This document shows positions 17,564 through 25,234 of a stretch of DNA of 64,000 nucleotides, piece after piece. The notes beneath the pieces were generated by a model. The model searched no databases and was not told the DNA's origin. It saw nothing but the letters and a program-made list of their open reading frames with translations. The stretch's first letter is position 1. Each line of letters begins with the position of its first letter. Source of the stretch: Streptomyces sp. CB00316 (GTDB taxonomy: Bacteria > Actinomycetota > Actinomycetes > Streptomycetales > Streptomycetaceae). A program made the position numbers and the translations under genes. Where the stretch lies: the NCBI RefSeq assembly GCF_001905595.1, contig NZ_LIXI01000002.1, forward strand, positions 186,001 to 250,000, in the 5' to 3' direction.

Positions 17564-18183
17564 CGGAGATGGCCGCCACCGACCTGCCACACGTCCTGAC
17601 CAAGCTCGGCGCCACCGCATGGCCTGCCGGCGAAAGTTCCCGCGCCCGTGTAGCCGCTGGCCTGGCCCTCACGATCTATGCCCGCCATACGCGGGATCAG
17701 GGCACCCCGTACCTCCAGCACCCACTCGCCGTCGTCGCGATCCTGCGGCATGAGCTCGGCGTCACGCAGCCCGAGACTCTCCTACTCGGCCTTCTGCACG
17801 ATGCCCTGGAGGTCGACCCGAGCTCAGAGGCCCTCGTTACCCACCAGCTGGGGACGGCCTTCGCCGAACGCCTACGTGCGATGACGCCCGACCATCGGCT
17901 CGAACACCGCCCCAAAGCTCCCGGTGACGAGACCCGATGGCGTACGAAGACGGCGGCCCTCCCCGCAGAGGAACTCCTGGTACGGCTCACCGACCGCATC
18001 CACAACCTGCGCGACCTGGCCGCCTCGCCGAACCACGAACGCCGGCGGAAGTTCGTACGGAACCTCACCAACTTCCATCTCCCCCTCGCCGATGCCGCAC
18101 GCCACCTCAGCCCCCACCTGGAAGCCGCGCACACGCTGCTCAACGCCGAGTACGTCCACCACCAACAGGAGGTACGTCCGTGA
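17560..18183 (+). CDS. HD-domain hydrolase, SpoT/MESH1-like
   Basis: The protein has 207 residues. The HD metal site is complete: His in YLQHPLAVV (about residue 53), HD in LLGLLHDALE (about 80), and Asp in RLTDRIHNLRDLA (about 143). The pattern matches (p)ppGpp hydrolase-type HD domains without a synthetase domain. ATG 17560 overlaps the carbamoyltransferase stop and has GAGAGGG upstream. In this operon it may hydrolyse a nucleotide-linked or phosphorylated intermediate, or modulate alarmone levels. Sequence cannot separate these. Confidence 0.85.
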   Translation: MTEMAATDLPHVLTKLGATAWPAGESSRARVAAGLALTIYARHTRDQGTPYLQHPLAVVAILRHELGVTQPETLLLGLLHDALEVDPSSEALVTHQLGTAFAERLRAMTPDHRLEHRPKAPGDETRWRTKTAALPAEELLVRLTDRIHNLRDLAASPNHERRRKFVRNLTNFHLPLADAARHLSPHLEAAHTLLNAEYVHHQQEVRP

Positions 18184-19166
18184 GACAGATCGTGTACTCG
18201 ATGGAGCCGGTCGGCAGAACCGGCGGTCGGGTCTACCTACGAATGCTTCACGAGGTGACCGCCGACGACGTGGAATGGCGCACGGTCCCGGACCACAAGC
18301 GCACCTACCGTGTCCGCCGCTGGCGGAAGCTCCGCCACCTCGCGCAGCTGGCCCCAACCGTCCGGGCGCTGAGTTCTGCCCCAGGCACCTTCGTGTGGGA
18401 CGACATCAGCCTGCTGATCTTCACGCCGGAGATGCGGGCCCGCACGGTGTTCCTGCTGCACCACTATGAGCCGTTGCAACACGACTCCGCCCCCGTCGAG
18501 GCCATGCTCTGGGAGCGGCTGTTCCGGGTGCTGCCGCAGTGTGCGGCCGTGGTCTGCGTATCCCCGTACTGGGCTGACTTCCTCCGAGCCCGCGGCGTCC
18601 GCAACATACGGGTGATCTACAACGCTTTCGACATGGCCGAGGTCGAGCGGGCACGCGGCTTCGACCGGGCCGAGTGCCGCGCCGAATTCGGCCTGGCCCC
18701 GGACACGATCGGCGTGTACGCGGGCAAGGCCGTCCACTGGAAGGGCACCGAGGAGGTCACAGCGGCCCTGACCGGCGTACCCGGGCTACGGGTGATCACC
18801 AGCGGTAGCAACACCATCGGCCTCGACGGCGCGCACTTCGAAGTGGAGCGCGAACGGTACCTACGGCTGCTGCGGGCGTGCGACGTCGGCGTCTTCCTGC
18901 CCCGCATGCGGGAGGGCTGGAGCCGCTGCGCGGCCGAGGCCATGCTGCTGGGCCTACCCTGCCTGATCCGTCCGATCGCGGGCCTCGGCGACCTCGCCGC
19001 CCTGACCGGCCAGCCCACGCCGGATCTCGACCGTCTGCCGGCGCAGGTCCGGGAACACGCTGCGGCACGCCGGACCGAAGCCAAGGCGGCGTACGAGACC
19101 CTGGCTCGGTTCGACCTGAACTACTTCGGAAACGCCTGGGGCGACCTTCTCGCACAGGTCGCCTGA
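18180..19166 (+). CDS. Glycosyltransferase (GT4-like), operon end
   Basis: The protein has 328 residues, and GTG 18180 overlaps the HD gene stop (GTGA) with AGGAGG upstream. It has the GT4 C-terminal pattern: GVYAGKAVHWKGTEEV, then DVGVFLPRMREGWSRCAAEAMLLGLPCLIR, which supplies the sugar-nucleotide-binding Glu region. It is shorter than the first glycosyltransferase at 10471. With two transferases the product may carry two sugars, or one may act on a nucleotide-bound intermediate. It ends 9 bases from the convergent gltX gene. Confidence 0.82.
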   Translation: MRQIVYSMEPVGRTGGRVYLRMLHEVTADDVEWRTVPDHKRTYRVRRWRKLRHLAQLAPTVRALSSAPGTFVWDDISLLIFTPEMRARTVFLLHHYEPLQHDSAPVEAMLWERLFRVLPQCAAVVCVSPYWADFLRARGVRNIRVIYNAFDMAEVERARGFDRAECRAEFGLAPDTIGVYAGKAVHWKGTEEVTAALTGVPGLRVITSGSNTIGLDGAHFEVERERYLRLLRACDVGVFLPRMREGWSRCAAEAMLLGLPCLIRPIAGLGDLAALTGQPTPDLDRLPAQVREHAAARRTEAKAAYETLARFDLNYFGNAWGDLLAQVA

Positions 19167-19175
19167 CCAGAGCGA

Positions 19176-20597
19176 CTACGCCTGGGCGGCCAACTTCTCG
19201 GCCGCGGCGTCCAGACGGGCCAGTACACGGTCCCGGCCGAGCAGCTCCATGGACTCGAACAGCGGGAGTCCGATCGTTCGGCCGGTGACCGCGACCCGGA
19301 TGGGTGCCTGGGCCTTGCCCAGCTTGAGCCCGTGCTTCTCTCCCACGGCGAGCGTGATGGCCTTCAGACCGTCCGCCTCCCAGCCCGCGACGGTGGCGAA
19401 CTCGGCGCGAGCGTCGGCGAGGATATTTTCGGCACCGGCCTTCATGGCCTTGTTCCACGACGCCTCGTCCTCGACGGGCGCGTCAAGGAACAGGAAGTCC
19501 ACGTTGTTGGTGATTTCGGACAGCAGCGCCAGCCGGGTCTGGGCCAGCGGTGCCACCGTCTCGAAGACGGCCTGGTCGAACGCCTCCGGCTGCCACGGCG
19601 CGTACGGGGCGACGAGCCACGGCGCGCAGGCGGCTGCGAACTGCGCGGGTGCCAGGGCACGGATGTAGTCGCCGTTGAACGCCGTCAGCTTCTTCACGTC
19701 GAAGAACGCCGGGGCGGTGTTGACGTCCTCGATTCGGAAGAGCTGCTCCAGCTCCTCGTACGGCATGAGTTCCCGGTCACCGCCGGGGCCCCAGCCGAGG
19801 AGCATCAGGTAGTTCACCATCGCCTCGGGAAGGAAGCCCTCGGCGAGGTAGTCCTCCAGCGCGACCTTGTCCCGGCGCTTGGAGAGCTTCTGCCGCTTCT
19901 CGTTCACGATCACCGGCAGGTGCGCCCACACCGGCGGCTGGGCACCGAGCGCCTCCCACAGCAGCTGCTGCTTCGGCGTGTTCGACAGGTGCTCCTCGCC
20001 GCGGATGACCTGCGTGATGCCCTCATCCAGGTCATCGACCACGTTCGCGATCAGGAAGACAGGGGACCCGTCACCGCGGGCGATCACGAAGTCCTCGATC
20101 GCACTGTTCGGGAACGCCGGCTCCCCGCGGATCAGGTCGACCACGACGGTCTCGCCCTCATCCGGTGTCTGGAACCGCAGCGCCCGCCCCGCCTCGAAGG
20201 CCAGCCCCCGGTCCCGGCAGAACCCGTCGTACCCGAGGTGCTCCGACCCGGTGCGCTCCTTCAGCTGCTCCCGGGTGCAGTCGCAGTAGTACGCCTTGCC
20301 CGCCGAGTACAGCTGCTGGGCGGCCTCGCTGTGCCGGGCCGCGTTGTGCGACTGGAAGTACGGCCCCTCGAAGGACGCGTCCTCGCCATGAATGCCGATC
20401 GCCGCGAGCGCGTTGATGATGCCGTCGATCCACTCCGGCTTGTTCCGGGCCGCGTCGGTGTCCTCGATCCGCAGGACGAACGTGCCGCCGGACTGTCGTG
20501 CCACGGCCCAGTTGTAGAGAGCGGACCGCGCCCCGCCGACATGGAACATGCCGGTCGGAGACGGGGCGAAACGAACGCGAACCGGGGCAGTAGACAT
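19176..20597 (-). CDS. gltX: Glutamate--tRNA ligase (GluRS), full length, inside the island
   Basis: The protein has 473 residues, with ATG 20597. It has class I synthetase signatures: the HIGH motif variant in [21 protein letters not shown] and the KMSKS loop as QKLSKRR near residue 240, with [13 protein letters not shown] between them. The Cys-containing segment YCDCTREQL could bind zinc. Nothing looks degenerate. GluRS is essential and normally single-copy at a conserved locus, so a copy on an island beside a biosynthetic operon suggests either a self-resistance paralogue or a supplier of Glu-tRNA. Whether another gltX exists elsewhere in the genome cannot be seen here. It is convergent with the operon. 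Confidence 0.93.
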   Translation of the reverse strand: MSTAPVRVRFAPSPTGMFHVGGARSALYNWAVARQSGGTFVLRIEDTDAARNKPEWIDGIINALAAIGIHGEDASFEGPYFQSHNAARHSEAAQQLYSAGKAYYCDCTREQLKERTGSEHLGYDGFCRDRGLAFEAGRALRFQTPDEGETVVVDLIRGEPAFPNSAIEDFVIARGDGSPVFLIANVVDDLDEGITQVIRGEEHLSNTPKQQLLWEALGAQPPVWAHLPVIVNEKRQKLSKRRDKVALEDYLAEGFLPEAMVNYLMLLGWGPGGDRELMPYEELEQLFRIEDVNTAPAFFDVKKLTAFNGDYIRALAPAQFAAACAPWLVAPYAPWQPEAFDQAVFETVAPLAQTRLALLSEITNNVDFLFLDAPVEDEASWNKAMKAGAENILADARAEFATVAGWEADGLKAITLAVGEKHGLKLGKAQAPIRVAVTGRTIGLPLFESMELLGRDRVLARLDAAAEKLAAQA

Positions 20598-21031
20598 GTG
20601 GTCCAGGGTACCGACGCTGGGCGCTCGCCCCGGCCACTCCACGTACCGAAGGCGTCGACCATTTCCGGCCGTCCTCCACTCCCACGTCCGACGCGCCCGG
20701 GTGTGTGAAGCTCATGCTGGACGAGGCTGAAGGCGCCCAATGGGTCTCATGGCGCAGCCGGTGGGTCCGGCTTCCGACCGAGGCAGGTGGGCCGGCCGAG
20801 CCCGACTTCGAAGCAGTGCTGCCCCTGCTGGATGAACCAAAAACGTCTGGTTCGTGGACACGATCTTATGACCGCACCGAACCACCGTGGCGGCAGCGAC
20901 TGCTCTCCGCTAGCGGAGGATGAAATTGGGAGCTCGCTGCCTCCGGCCTGAGCAAAACATCTCGCACCCTAGTGCCCGCCGTCAGCAGGACAACTGACCC
21001 CAGTCCCCGGCGCACCGGCTGCCGTTCTGAC
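20598..21031. other. Spacer between gltX and the restriction locus
   Basis: No convincing gene. A 72-codon open frame at 20705-20923 has neither a recognisable domain nor a clear ribosome site and could be the stump of a lost gene. From about 20,840 the sequence becomes visibly less GC-rich, which may mark a junction between separately acquired blocks. Confidence 0.4.
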
Positions 21032-21688
21032 TCACGGAATGTCGAGATCTAGGTACGTATCCGTAGGGGGGTGGGGCCATGGGAGTTCTTCGTAGTCGCT
21101 CACCTGCTGCGCGATGTGAGCCTTGGCCTCTTTCGCCAGCTTTTCAATGTCATGAACGACACCACCATGAGTGCGCCGACGCCCATCATGCACCGTGTCC
21201 CACTTACTCTTCTTGCTCTGGCGGGTCGTCGCCCCCTGCTCTTTGCTGCCGAAGCCCTTGAGCTTGCTGTTCCAGACTGGCGTGTATCCGACCCTCAGCG
21301 CGTTCTCCCCCAGATCGGCGTGAACATCAGGCAGCAGGAGAGCCCGAAACCGGAACTCCGCGATCGGTAGGCTGCCTTCCATGATCGATAGGCGGTGTTG
21401 CTTAAGCCTGCTGTGAAGGGGGTATCGTTCCCGAACCCTCTCCCCAGTAGCGCTGTTACTGGAAAGGGCCTGCCCCGCGTAAACGGGGATTTGGAGGCTG
21501 GCGAGGGGCAGGTACAGGTCCACGCTCGCACCGCGGTAGTACAGGGCATACAGCCCTGAACCCTCGAACCTCGAGATCTCGTGGGTCATGGAGACCAGGG
21601 GTTGCCGCTCAAAGGTCTCGCAGATGGTGTTCGCGATCTGCTCGGTTGACAGAGGGTCGAACCACGCTGGGGCGTACTCGGCAGGCAT
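21032..21688 (-). CDS. Type II restriction endonuclease, Eco29kI family (GIY-YIG)
   Basis: From ATG 21688 the protein has 218 residues, close to Eco29kI (about 214). The GIY-YIG-type core reads GSGLYALYYRG near residue 43 and, 30 residues later, IPVYAGQAL. A later block, VWNSKLKGFGSKEQG followed by KSKWDTVHDGRR, matches the conserved C-terminal region of Eco29kI. The family cuts CCGCGG. The frame is open up to GTG 21769, but the shorter start gives the same distance to the active site as in Eco29kI and has CAGGAAG just upstream. Its likely partner is the divergent C5 methyltransferase at 22109. Confidence 0.85.
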   Translation of the reverse strand: MPAEYAPAWFDPLSTEQIANTICETFERQPLVSMTHEISRFEGSGLYALYYRGASVDLYLPLASLQIPVYAGQALSSNSATGERVRERYPLHSRLKQHRLSIMEGSLPIAEFRFRALLLPDVHADLGENALRVGYTPVWNSKLKGFGSKEQGATTRQSKKSKWDTVHDGRRRTHGGVVHDIEKLAKEAKAHIAQQVSDYEELPWPHPPTDTYLDLDIP

Positions 21689-21787
21689 GGCTTCCTGATC
21701 GGTGATCGGCCCGTCTGCGGGAAGACCCCGCTGGAGCGGACTATGTCGACTACTACGTGTCCTGCTCACCCGTCGGCGACGAAGAGG

Positions 21788-22045
21788 TCATCCTCGGCGA
21801 TCCCCGGGCGGCGTCTCGGTAACTCTGCCAGACCGGCAGTACCGCCAGGCACTCTTGTGCTCGTTCGGGAACTCCGGGTACCCGCGAAGCCTCACTGCGC
21901 GGGCCAGTCGATCACCAAGGGCCTTGGTGATGCTCAGCCGAAAATCATCGTGGTAGGCGCCTGGACCGACCGACCTGGCCGCCTGCGCCATCCCCCTGAC
22001 CCCCTCCGCCGTGTTGATCACCACGAACTCTATGGTCTTGCTCAC
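21788..22045 (-). CDS. Small hypothetical protein upstream of the restriction enzyme
   Basis: From GTG 22045 the frame encodes 85 residues (start MSKTIEFVVINTAEGVRG). I see no known domain; the middle is weakly helical and the C-terminus basic. It lies between the divergent promoter region and the restriction gene, in the same orientation. If real it is the first gene of the restriction transcript and could delay or modulate endonuclease synthesis. There is no good ribosome site, so a leaderless transcript (TATAAGTG at the start) is possible. Confidence 0.45.
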   Translation of the reverse strand: MSKTIEFVVINTAEGVRGMAQAARSVGPGAYHDDFRLSITKALGDRLARAVRLRGYPEFPNEHKSAWRYCRSGRVTETPPGDRRG

Positions 22046-22108
22046 TTATAGGCGACCCATTCGAGTGAAGGTTCGCCATGATCACCAACTCCGCGGTATG
22101 GTTTCGCC
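22046..22108. promoter_or_regulatory. Divergent promoter of the R-M locus, with a CCGCGG site
   Basis: This 63-base region separates the divergent restriction and methyltransferase genes. On the plus strand, CCGCGG at 22091-22096 abuts TATGGT (22097-22102), a good -10 candidate, only a few bases before the methyltransferase ATG at 22109. The methyltransferase message would then be leaderless or nearly so. CCGCGG is the expected recognition site if the enzymes are true Eco29kI relatives, so methylation could feed back on transcription. Confidence 0.5.
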
Positions 22109-23461
22109 ATGGTTGACCTGCCTGAAGAAGCAAAGAAGCCGCGGACCAGCGTTGAACTGTTCGCGGGTGGAGGCGGCCTTGCCATGGCGGTCCACCAAGC
22201 AGGCTTCCGCCCGCTCCTGTTCAACGAGTTCAACAACCGCGCCTGCGAGACACTCATCTCGAGTGCGCGAAAGACCCTCGGTGTCGACGGCTTGAAGCGC
22301 ACCGAGGAGAAGAACCCTCAGCCGCCAAAACCGGGGCAGCCCGCCCCCCTCTACCCGGGCGACGTGCGCGACCTGGACCTCAGCGCCTTCCAGGGCGAGG
22401 TCGATGTCCTGGCAGGAGGCCCTCCGTGTCAGCCGTTCAGCGCCGGCGGGGTCGCCAAGGGTGATGAAGACAAGCGCAACATGTTCCCGGCCATGTTCAA
22501 GGCAGTGCAAGAGATGCGGCCGAAGGTGGTTATCTGCGAAAACGTCCGCGGCCTCCTGCGGCCGTCTTTCGTCGACTATTTCCAATACATCCAGAACGAG
22601 CTGAGTCTCCCGTTCGAGAAGCGCGACGATGAGGTCAAGTGGCAGGATCACAACGCTCACCTGACGCGCATTCTCGATCAACTATCTGACGACGACAGCA
22701 ACCCGGATCACTACAGAGTCGTGATGGTGCCGGTCAACGCCGCCAGCTATGGCGTCCCACAGGTACGCAACCGGGTCGTAATCGTGGCCTTCCGGGCCGA
22801 CCTCGGCGTGGACGTCGACGGCTTCGAGAAGTACGTGAAAACGGAGAGATTTTCCGAGGCGGCCCTGTTCCGGTCCATGCGCGACGAGGACGGACCCTAC
22901 TGGAAGCGCCACCCAACCGTAGAGGACCACGTTCGCGACCGAGTACGTGCGCGCCTCCCAAAGGTGATCAAGGAAGACGACTGCCAGCCGTGGCGCACAA
23001 TGCGCGACGCCATTCAGGGATACGGCACGGACGTGAAACTCCCGGCACTGCCCCCTGTCGATAGGAACCGACTTTCGGAGAAGTTCGACTTCGGTGAAGA
23101 GATCGGAGCCGTCGGTCACGTCGGTTGGCCTGGAGCCCGTATCTACAAGGGGCACACCCCGAACGAACTCGATCGTCCCGCGAAAACGGTCAAGGCCGGC
23201 GTTCACGGCGTGCCAGGCGGCGAGTCCGTGATGCTGCTGGACGAGCGGGTCCGCGACGTCTCAGCACCGGGTGGTTTTACCTACTTGCACCGCTACATGA
23301 CCGTGCGCGAAACCGCCCGGGTAATGACGTTCCCGGATGAATGGCATGGCTCAGGCCCTCGAGGCGAGCAAATGCGGCAGTTGGGCAACGCCGTGCCGGT
23401 CGCTCTCGGTGAGTTCTTCGCCAAGGCCGTCTCCGACGCCCTGGCTGCGGCGGGACACTAG
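22109..23461 (+). CDS. DNA (cytosine-5) methyltransferase
   Basis: The protein has 450 residues. The C5-methyltransferase motifs are in order: motif I ELFAGGGGLAMAV (about residue 16), motif IV GGPPCQPFS with the catalytic Cys (about 106), motif VI ENVRGLL (about 145), motif VIII QVRNRVVIV (about 217), then a target-recognition region of about 190 residues, and motifs IX-X ending in RQLGNAVPVALGEF. It should protect the DNA from the divergent Eco29kI-like endonuclease. The vsr gene starts 4 bases after its stop, a common association, because Vsr repairs T:G mismatches created by deamination of methylcytosine. Confidence 0.95.
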   Translation: MVDLPEEAKKPRTSVELFAGGGGLAMAVHQAGFRPLLFNEFNNRACETLISSARKTLGVDGLKRTEEKNPQPPKPGQPAPLYPGDVRDLDLSAFQGEVDVLAGGPPCQPFSAGGVAKGDEDKRNMFPAMFKAVQEMRPKVVICENVRGLLRPSFVDYFQYIQNELSLPFEKRDDEVKWQDHNAHLTRILDQLSDDDSNPDHYRVVMVPVNAASYGVPQVRNRVVIVAFRADLGVDVDGFEKYVKTERFSEAALFRSMRDEDGPYWKRHPTVEDHVRDRVRARLPKVIKEDDCQPWRTMRDAIQGYGTDVKLPALPPVDRNRLSEKFDFGEEIGAVGHVGWPGARIYKGHTPNELDRPAKTVKAGVHGVPGGESVMLLDERVRDVSAPGGFTYLHRYMTVRETARVMTFPDEWHGSGPRGEQMRQLGNAVPVALGEFFAKAVSDALAAAGH

Positions 23462-23465
23462 CTTC

Positions 23466-24263
23466 ATGCCGCAGACAGGGGTCGGGGGGCGCTGGAAGGA
23501 CAGGCTGCCTCCGGAACGCGCGTATAAGCGTCGAGCTGGCGCGGCCACGCCAGCAGTTGAGCAAGACCGCGCCGCCGGCGGTCCCAATCGGCGCAACGTC
23601 GACCTGGGTGACGGGCGTCGCGCACGCGCCTCCATCACGCTCCGCCTCTACCGGAGCACACGTCGCGTTCGCGCCTATCTACGGTGGTCACAAAACGGCA
23701 AGACTGAGGAGCGCTACGTCTGCGAAGTCGAGTTCGACTCACGCAAGCAGAACCTTGCTGAGGCATGGCGACAAGCCCGAACAAAGGGGCTCTTGGCGCA
23801 AGAGACGCTGCCGCCCGAGTCGACCGCGTCGTCGCTCGAGGTTCGAGCCTCAATGCGCGGCAACCGCGGCAAGGACACCAAACCAGAACTGCTGCTCCGC
23901 AGCCTGCTCCATCGCCGCGGCATGCGCTATCGGGTCGACACCCGGCCAATCGCCGACGTCCGGCGGAGAGCCGACCTCGTGTTCCCCGGCGATCGCATCG
24001 CGGTATTCGTGGATGGCTGCTTCTGGCATGGCTGCCCGGACCATTACAGGCCCGCAACGAAGAACGCAGACTTCTGGCGGGAAAAGATCAACGGCAACAG
24101 GGCGAGGGACACTCAGACCAACGACACACTGACGGCGGCTGGTTGGACAGTCATCCGAGTTTGGGAACACGACGACCTCGCCCGAGCAGCGACCCGAATC
24201 GAGAACGCCGTCCGGCGAAAGCGCGGTGCAGCGCCTCTCGTCGCTACAGCGGGCGACCACTGA
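23466..24263 (+). CDS. vsr: Very-short-patch-repair (Vsr) endonuclease with N-terminal extension
   Basis: From ATG 23466 the protein has 265 residues. The C-terminal 135 are a typical Vsr domain: MRGNRGKDTKPELLLRSLLH, the catalytic and zinc region VFVDGCFWHGCPDHY, KINGNRARDTQTND, and TVIRVWEHDDL. The first 125 residues are an extra region (SITLRLYRSTRRVRAYLRWS, then EERYVCEVEFDS) that recurs in some actinobacterial Vsr proteins and may bind DNA. It nicks beside T:G mismatches. No strong ribosome site precedes it, so coupling to the methyltransferase is likely. Its end overlaps the convergent AbrB-like gene by 20 bases. Confidence 0.88.
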   Translation: MPQTGVGGRWKDRLPPERAYKRRAGAATPAVEQDRAAGGPNRRNVDLGDGRRARASITLRLYRSTRRVRAYLRWSQNGKTEERYVCEVEFDSRKQNLAEAWRQARTKGLLAQETLPPESTASSLEVRASMRGNRGKDTKPELLLRSLLHRRGMRYRVDTRPIADVRRRADLVFPGDRIAVFVDGCFWHGCPDHYRPATKNADFWREKINGNRARDTQTNDTLTAAGWTVIRVWEHDDLARAATRIENAVRRKRGAAPLVATAGDH

Positions 24264-24432
24264 TCAGATCACTGACAGCTTCTTCTAGACGGCGCAGGAC
24301 AATCTGGCCATCCCCGTCGCTGAAAGCCAGCAGTGTCTCACCGGGGTTGATCCCGGCCTCGGCCAAGATACTCATGGGTAAGGCAACCAGGCCGTCGGCG
24401 CCTACGGTGACTTCGGATGGGCTTCGAATCAT
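24244..24432 (-). CDS. AbrB/MazE-like small protein
   Basis: From ATG 24432 the protein has 62 residues; an earlier in-frame start at 24513 adds a low-complexity stretch. The sequence VTVGADGLVALPMSILAEAGINPGETLLAF has the swapped-hairpin pattern of AbrB/MazE/SpoVT domains (Val at strand ends, a LPxxILxxAGI motif). Such proteins bind DNA, often as antitoxins. No toxin gene is visible next to it. It overlaps the vsr 3' end on the opposite strand. Confidence 0.65.
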   Translation of the reverse strand: MIRSPSEVTVGADGLVALPMSILAEAGINPGETLLAFSDGDGQIVLRRLEEAVSDLISGRPL

Positions 24433-24639
24433 GACCCCAGTTTTCCACGCGGGGATGAGCGGGACCGGGCGCATCGGGGACGCAGCGGCAGCGGCGAGCG
24501 AGGCAGCTCTCACACATGGCCATAGCCGACGCGGACGTGGATGGCCGCGGCTTGGGTCTACGGGCGGGCATAGGAGCTGTCGAAGGAGCGACCGTTGGCG
24601 GTCGCACCGTGGGCGTCATCGTCCTCGATAATGCTCACG

Positions 24640-24990
24640 ATGCGCAGCGATTACGGCAAGGACATGACGCCAGAGAAGACCATACGTCACTGCTCCACTG
24701 GCGGAGTCTGCGCTGCAAGTCACCGCGCGACCCGCGCCAACACCGCGACGGAGGCCGACCTCGCTTCCAGGAGGACAGCACCCCATTCTTCGTAGACGGC
24801 GTTTGTCTGCGGCTGGTTACGACCAGCGCGTGACGCGACAGGATCGCAGCCAACTGCATCCAGGAAGCCGAGGCGAACCAGCTACTCGCCGAGGAGGGCT
24901 GGGCGTCCCGCGGTTCTGGAAACACGAGGCCCCGGAGGCCGCTGTGGAACGAAGCACGGACCTGGTGCGGGTCAGGGTTCCGGGCCGCGA
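24640..24990 (+). pseudogene. Decayed second Vsr endonuclease gene (several frameshifts)
   Basis: Pieces of a Vsr domain appear in order but in different frames. MRSDYGKDMTPEKTIR is at 24640. SLLHWRSLRCKS and then FFVDGVC lie at about 24690-24810 in a second frame. DRIAANCIQEAEANQLLAEEG is near 24840, followed by PRFWKHEAPEAAVER ending near 24980 in another frame. These match the Vsr N-terminal, catalytic, Lys-Ile-x-x-Asn and WEHED segments. It is too different from the intact vsr 0.4 kb upstream to be a recent duplicate. It directly precedes the MORC-like ATPase gene and may be a lost member of that operon. Confidence 0.7.
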
Positions 24991-25234
24991 CCTCCACCCG
25001 CTCCCCTGGCCAGCCGTGGCGGGACCATCAGTGCTCGCGAGGTTCAACACCTTCGTCCCGTACCGGTGACTGCACGATTCGCCGGGGTTCGCAAACTCCG
25101 GCCGGATTGTCAGTGGCTCCCTATACGCTCGAGATCGAACGCTCGACTCATGCGAGTTGGGCGGCTTCGGCGTGTCCACGCGCGCCGCGGGCCGCCGTCA
25201 CAGCGTTCCGATCCTTCAGGAGGGTTCCGCCGGA

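Noticed and set aside
10471..19166. Assignment of the operon to aminoglycoside or cephamycin biosynthesis because of the carbamoyltransferase
   Set aside because: No 2-deoxystreptamine-type, inositol or beta-lactam core genes are present; the family alone does not fix the product class.
20705..20923. 72-codon open frame after gltX
   Set aside because: No domain and no clear ribosome site; too weak to list as a gene.
24516..24833. A 105-codon plus-strand open frame as a real gene
   Set aside because: Its only recognisable part is a piece of a Vsr domain that continues in other frames; it is better read as part of the decayed vsr gene.
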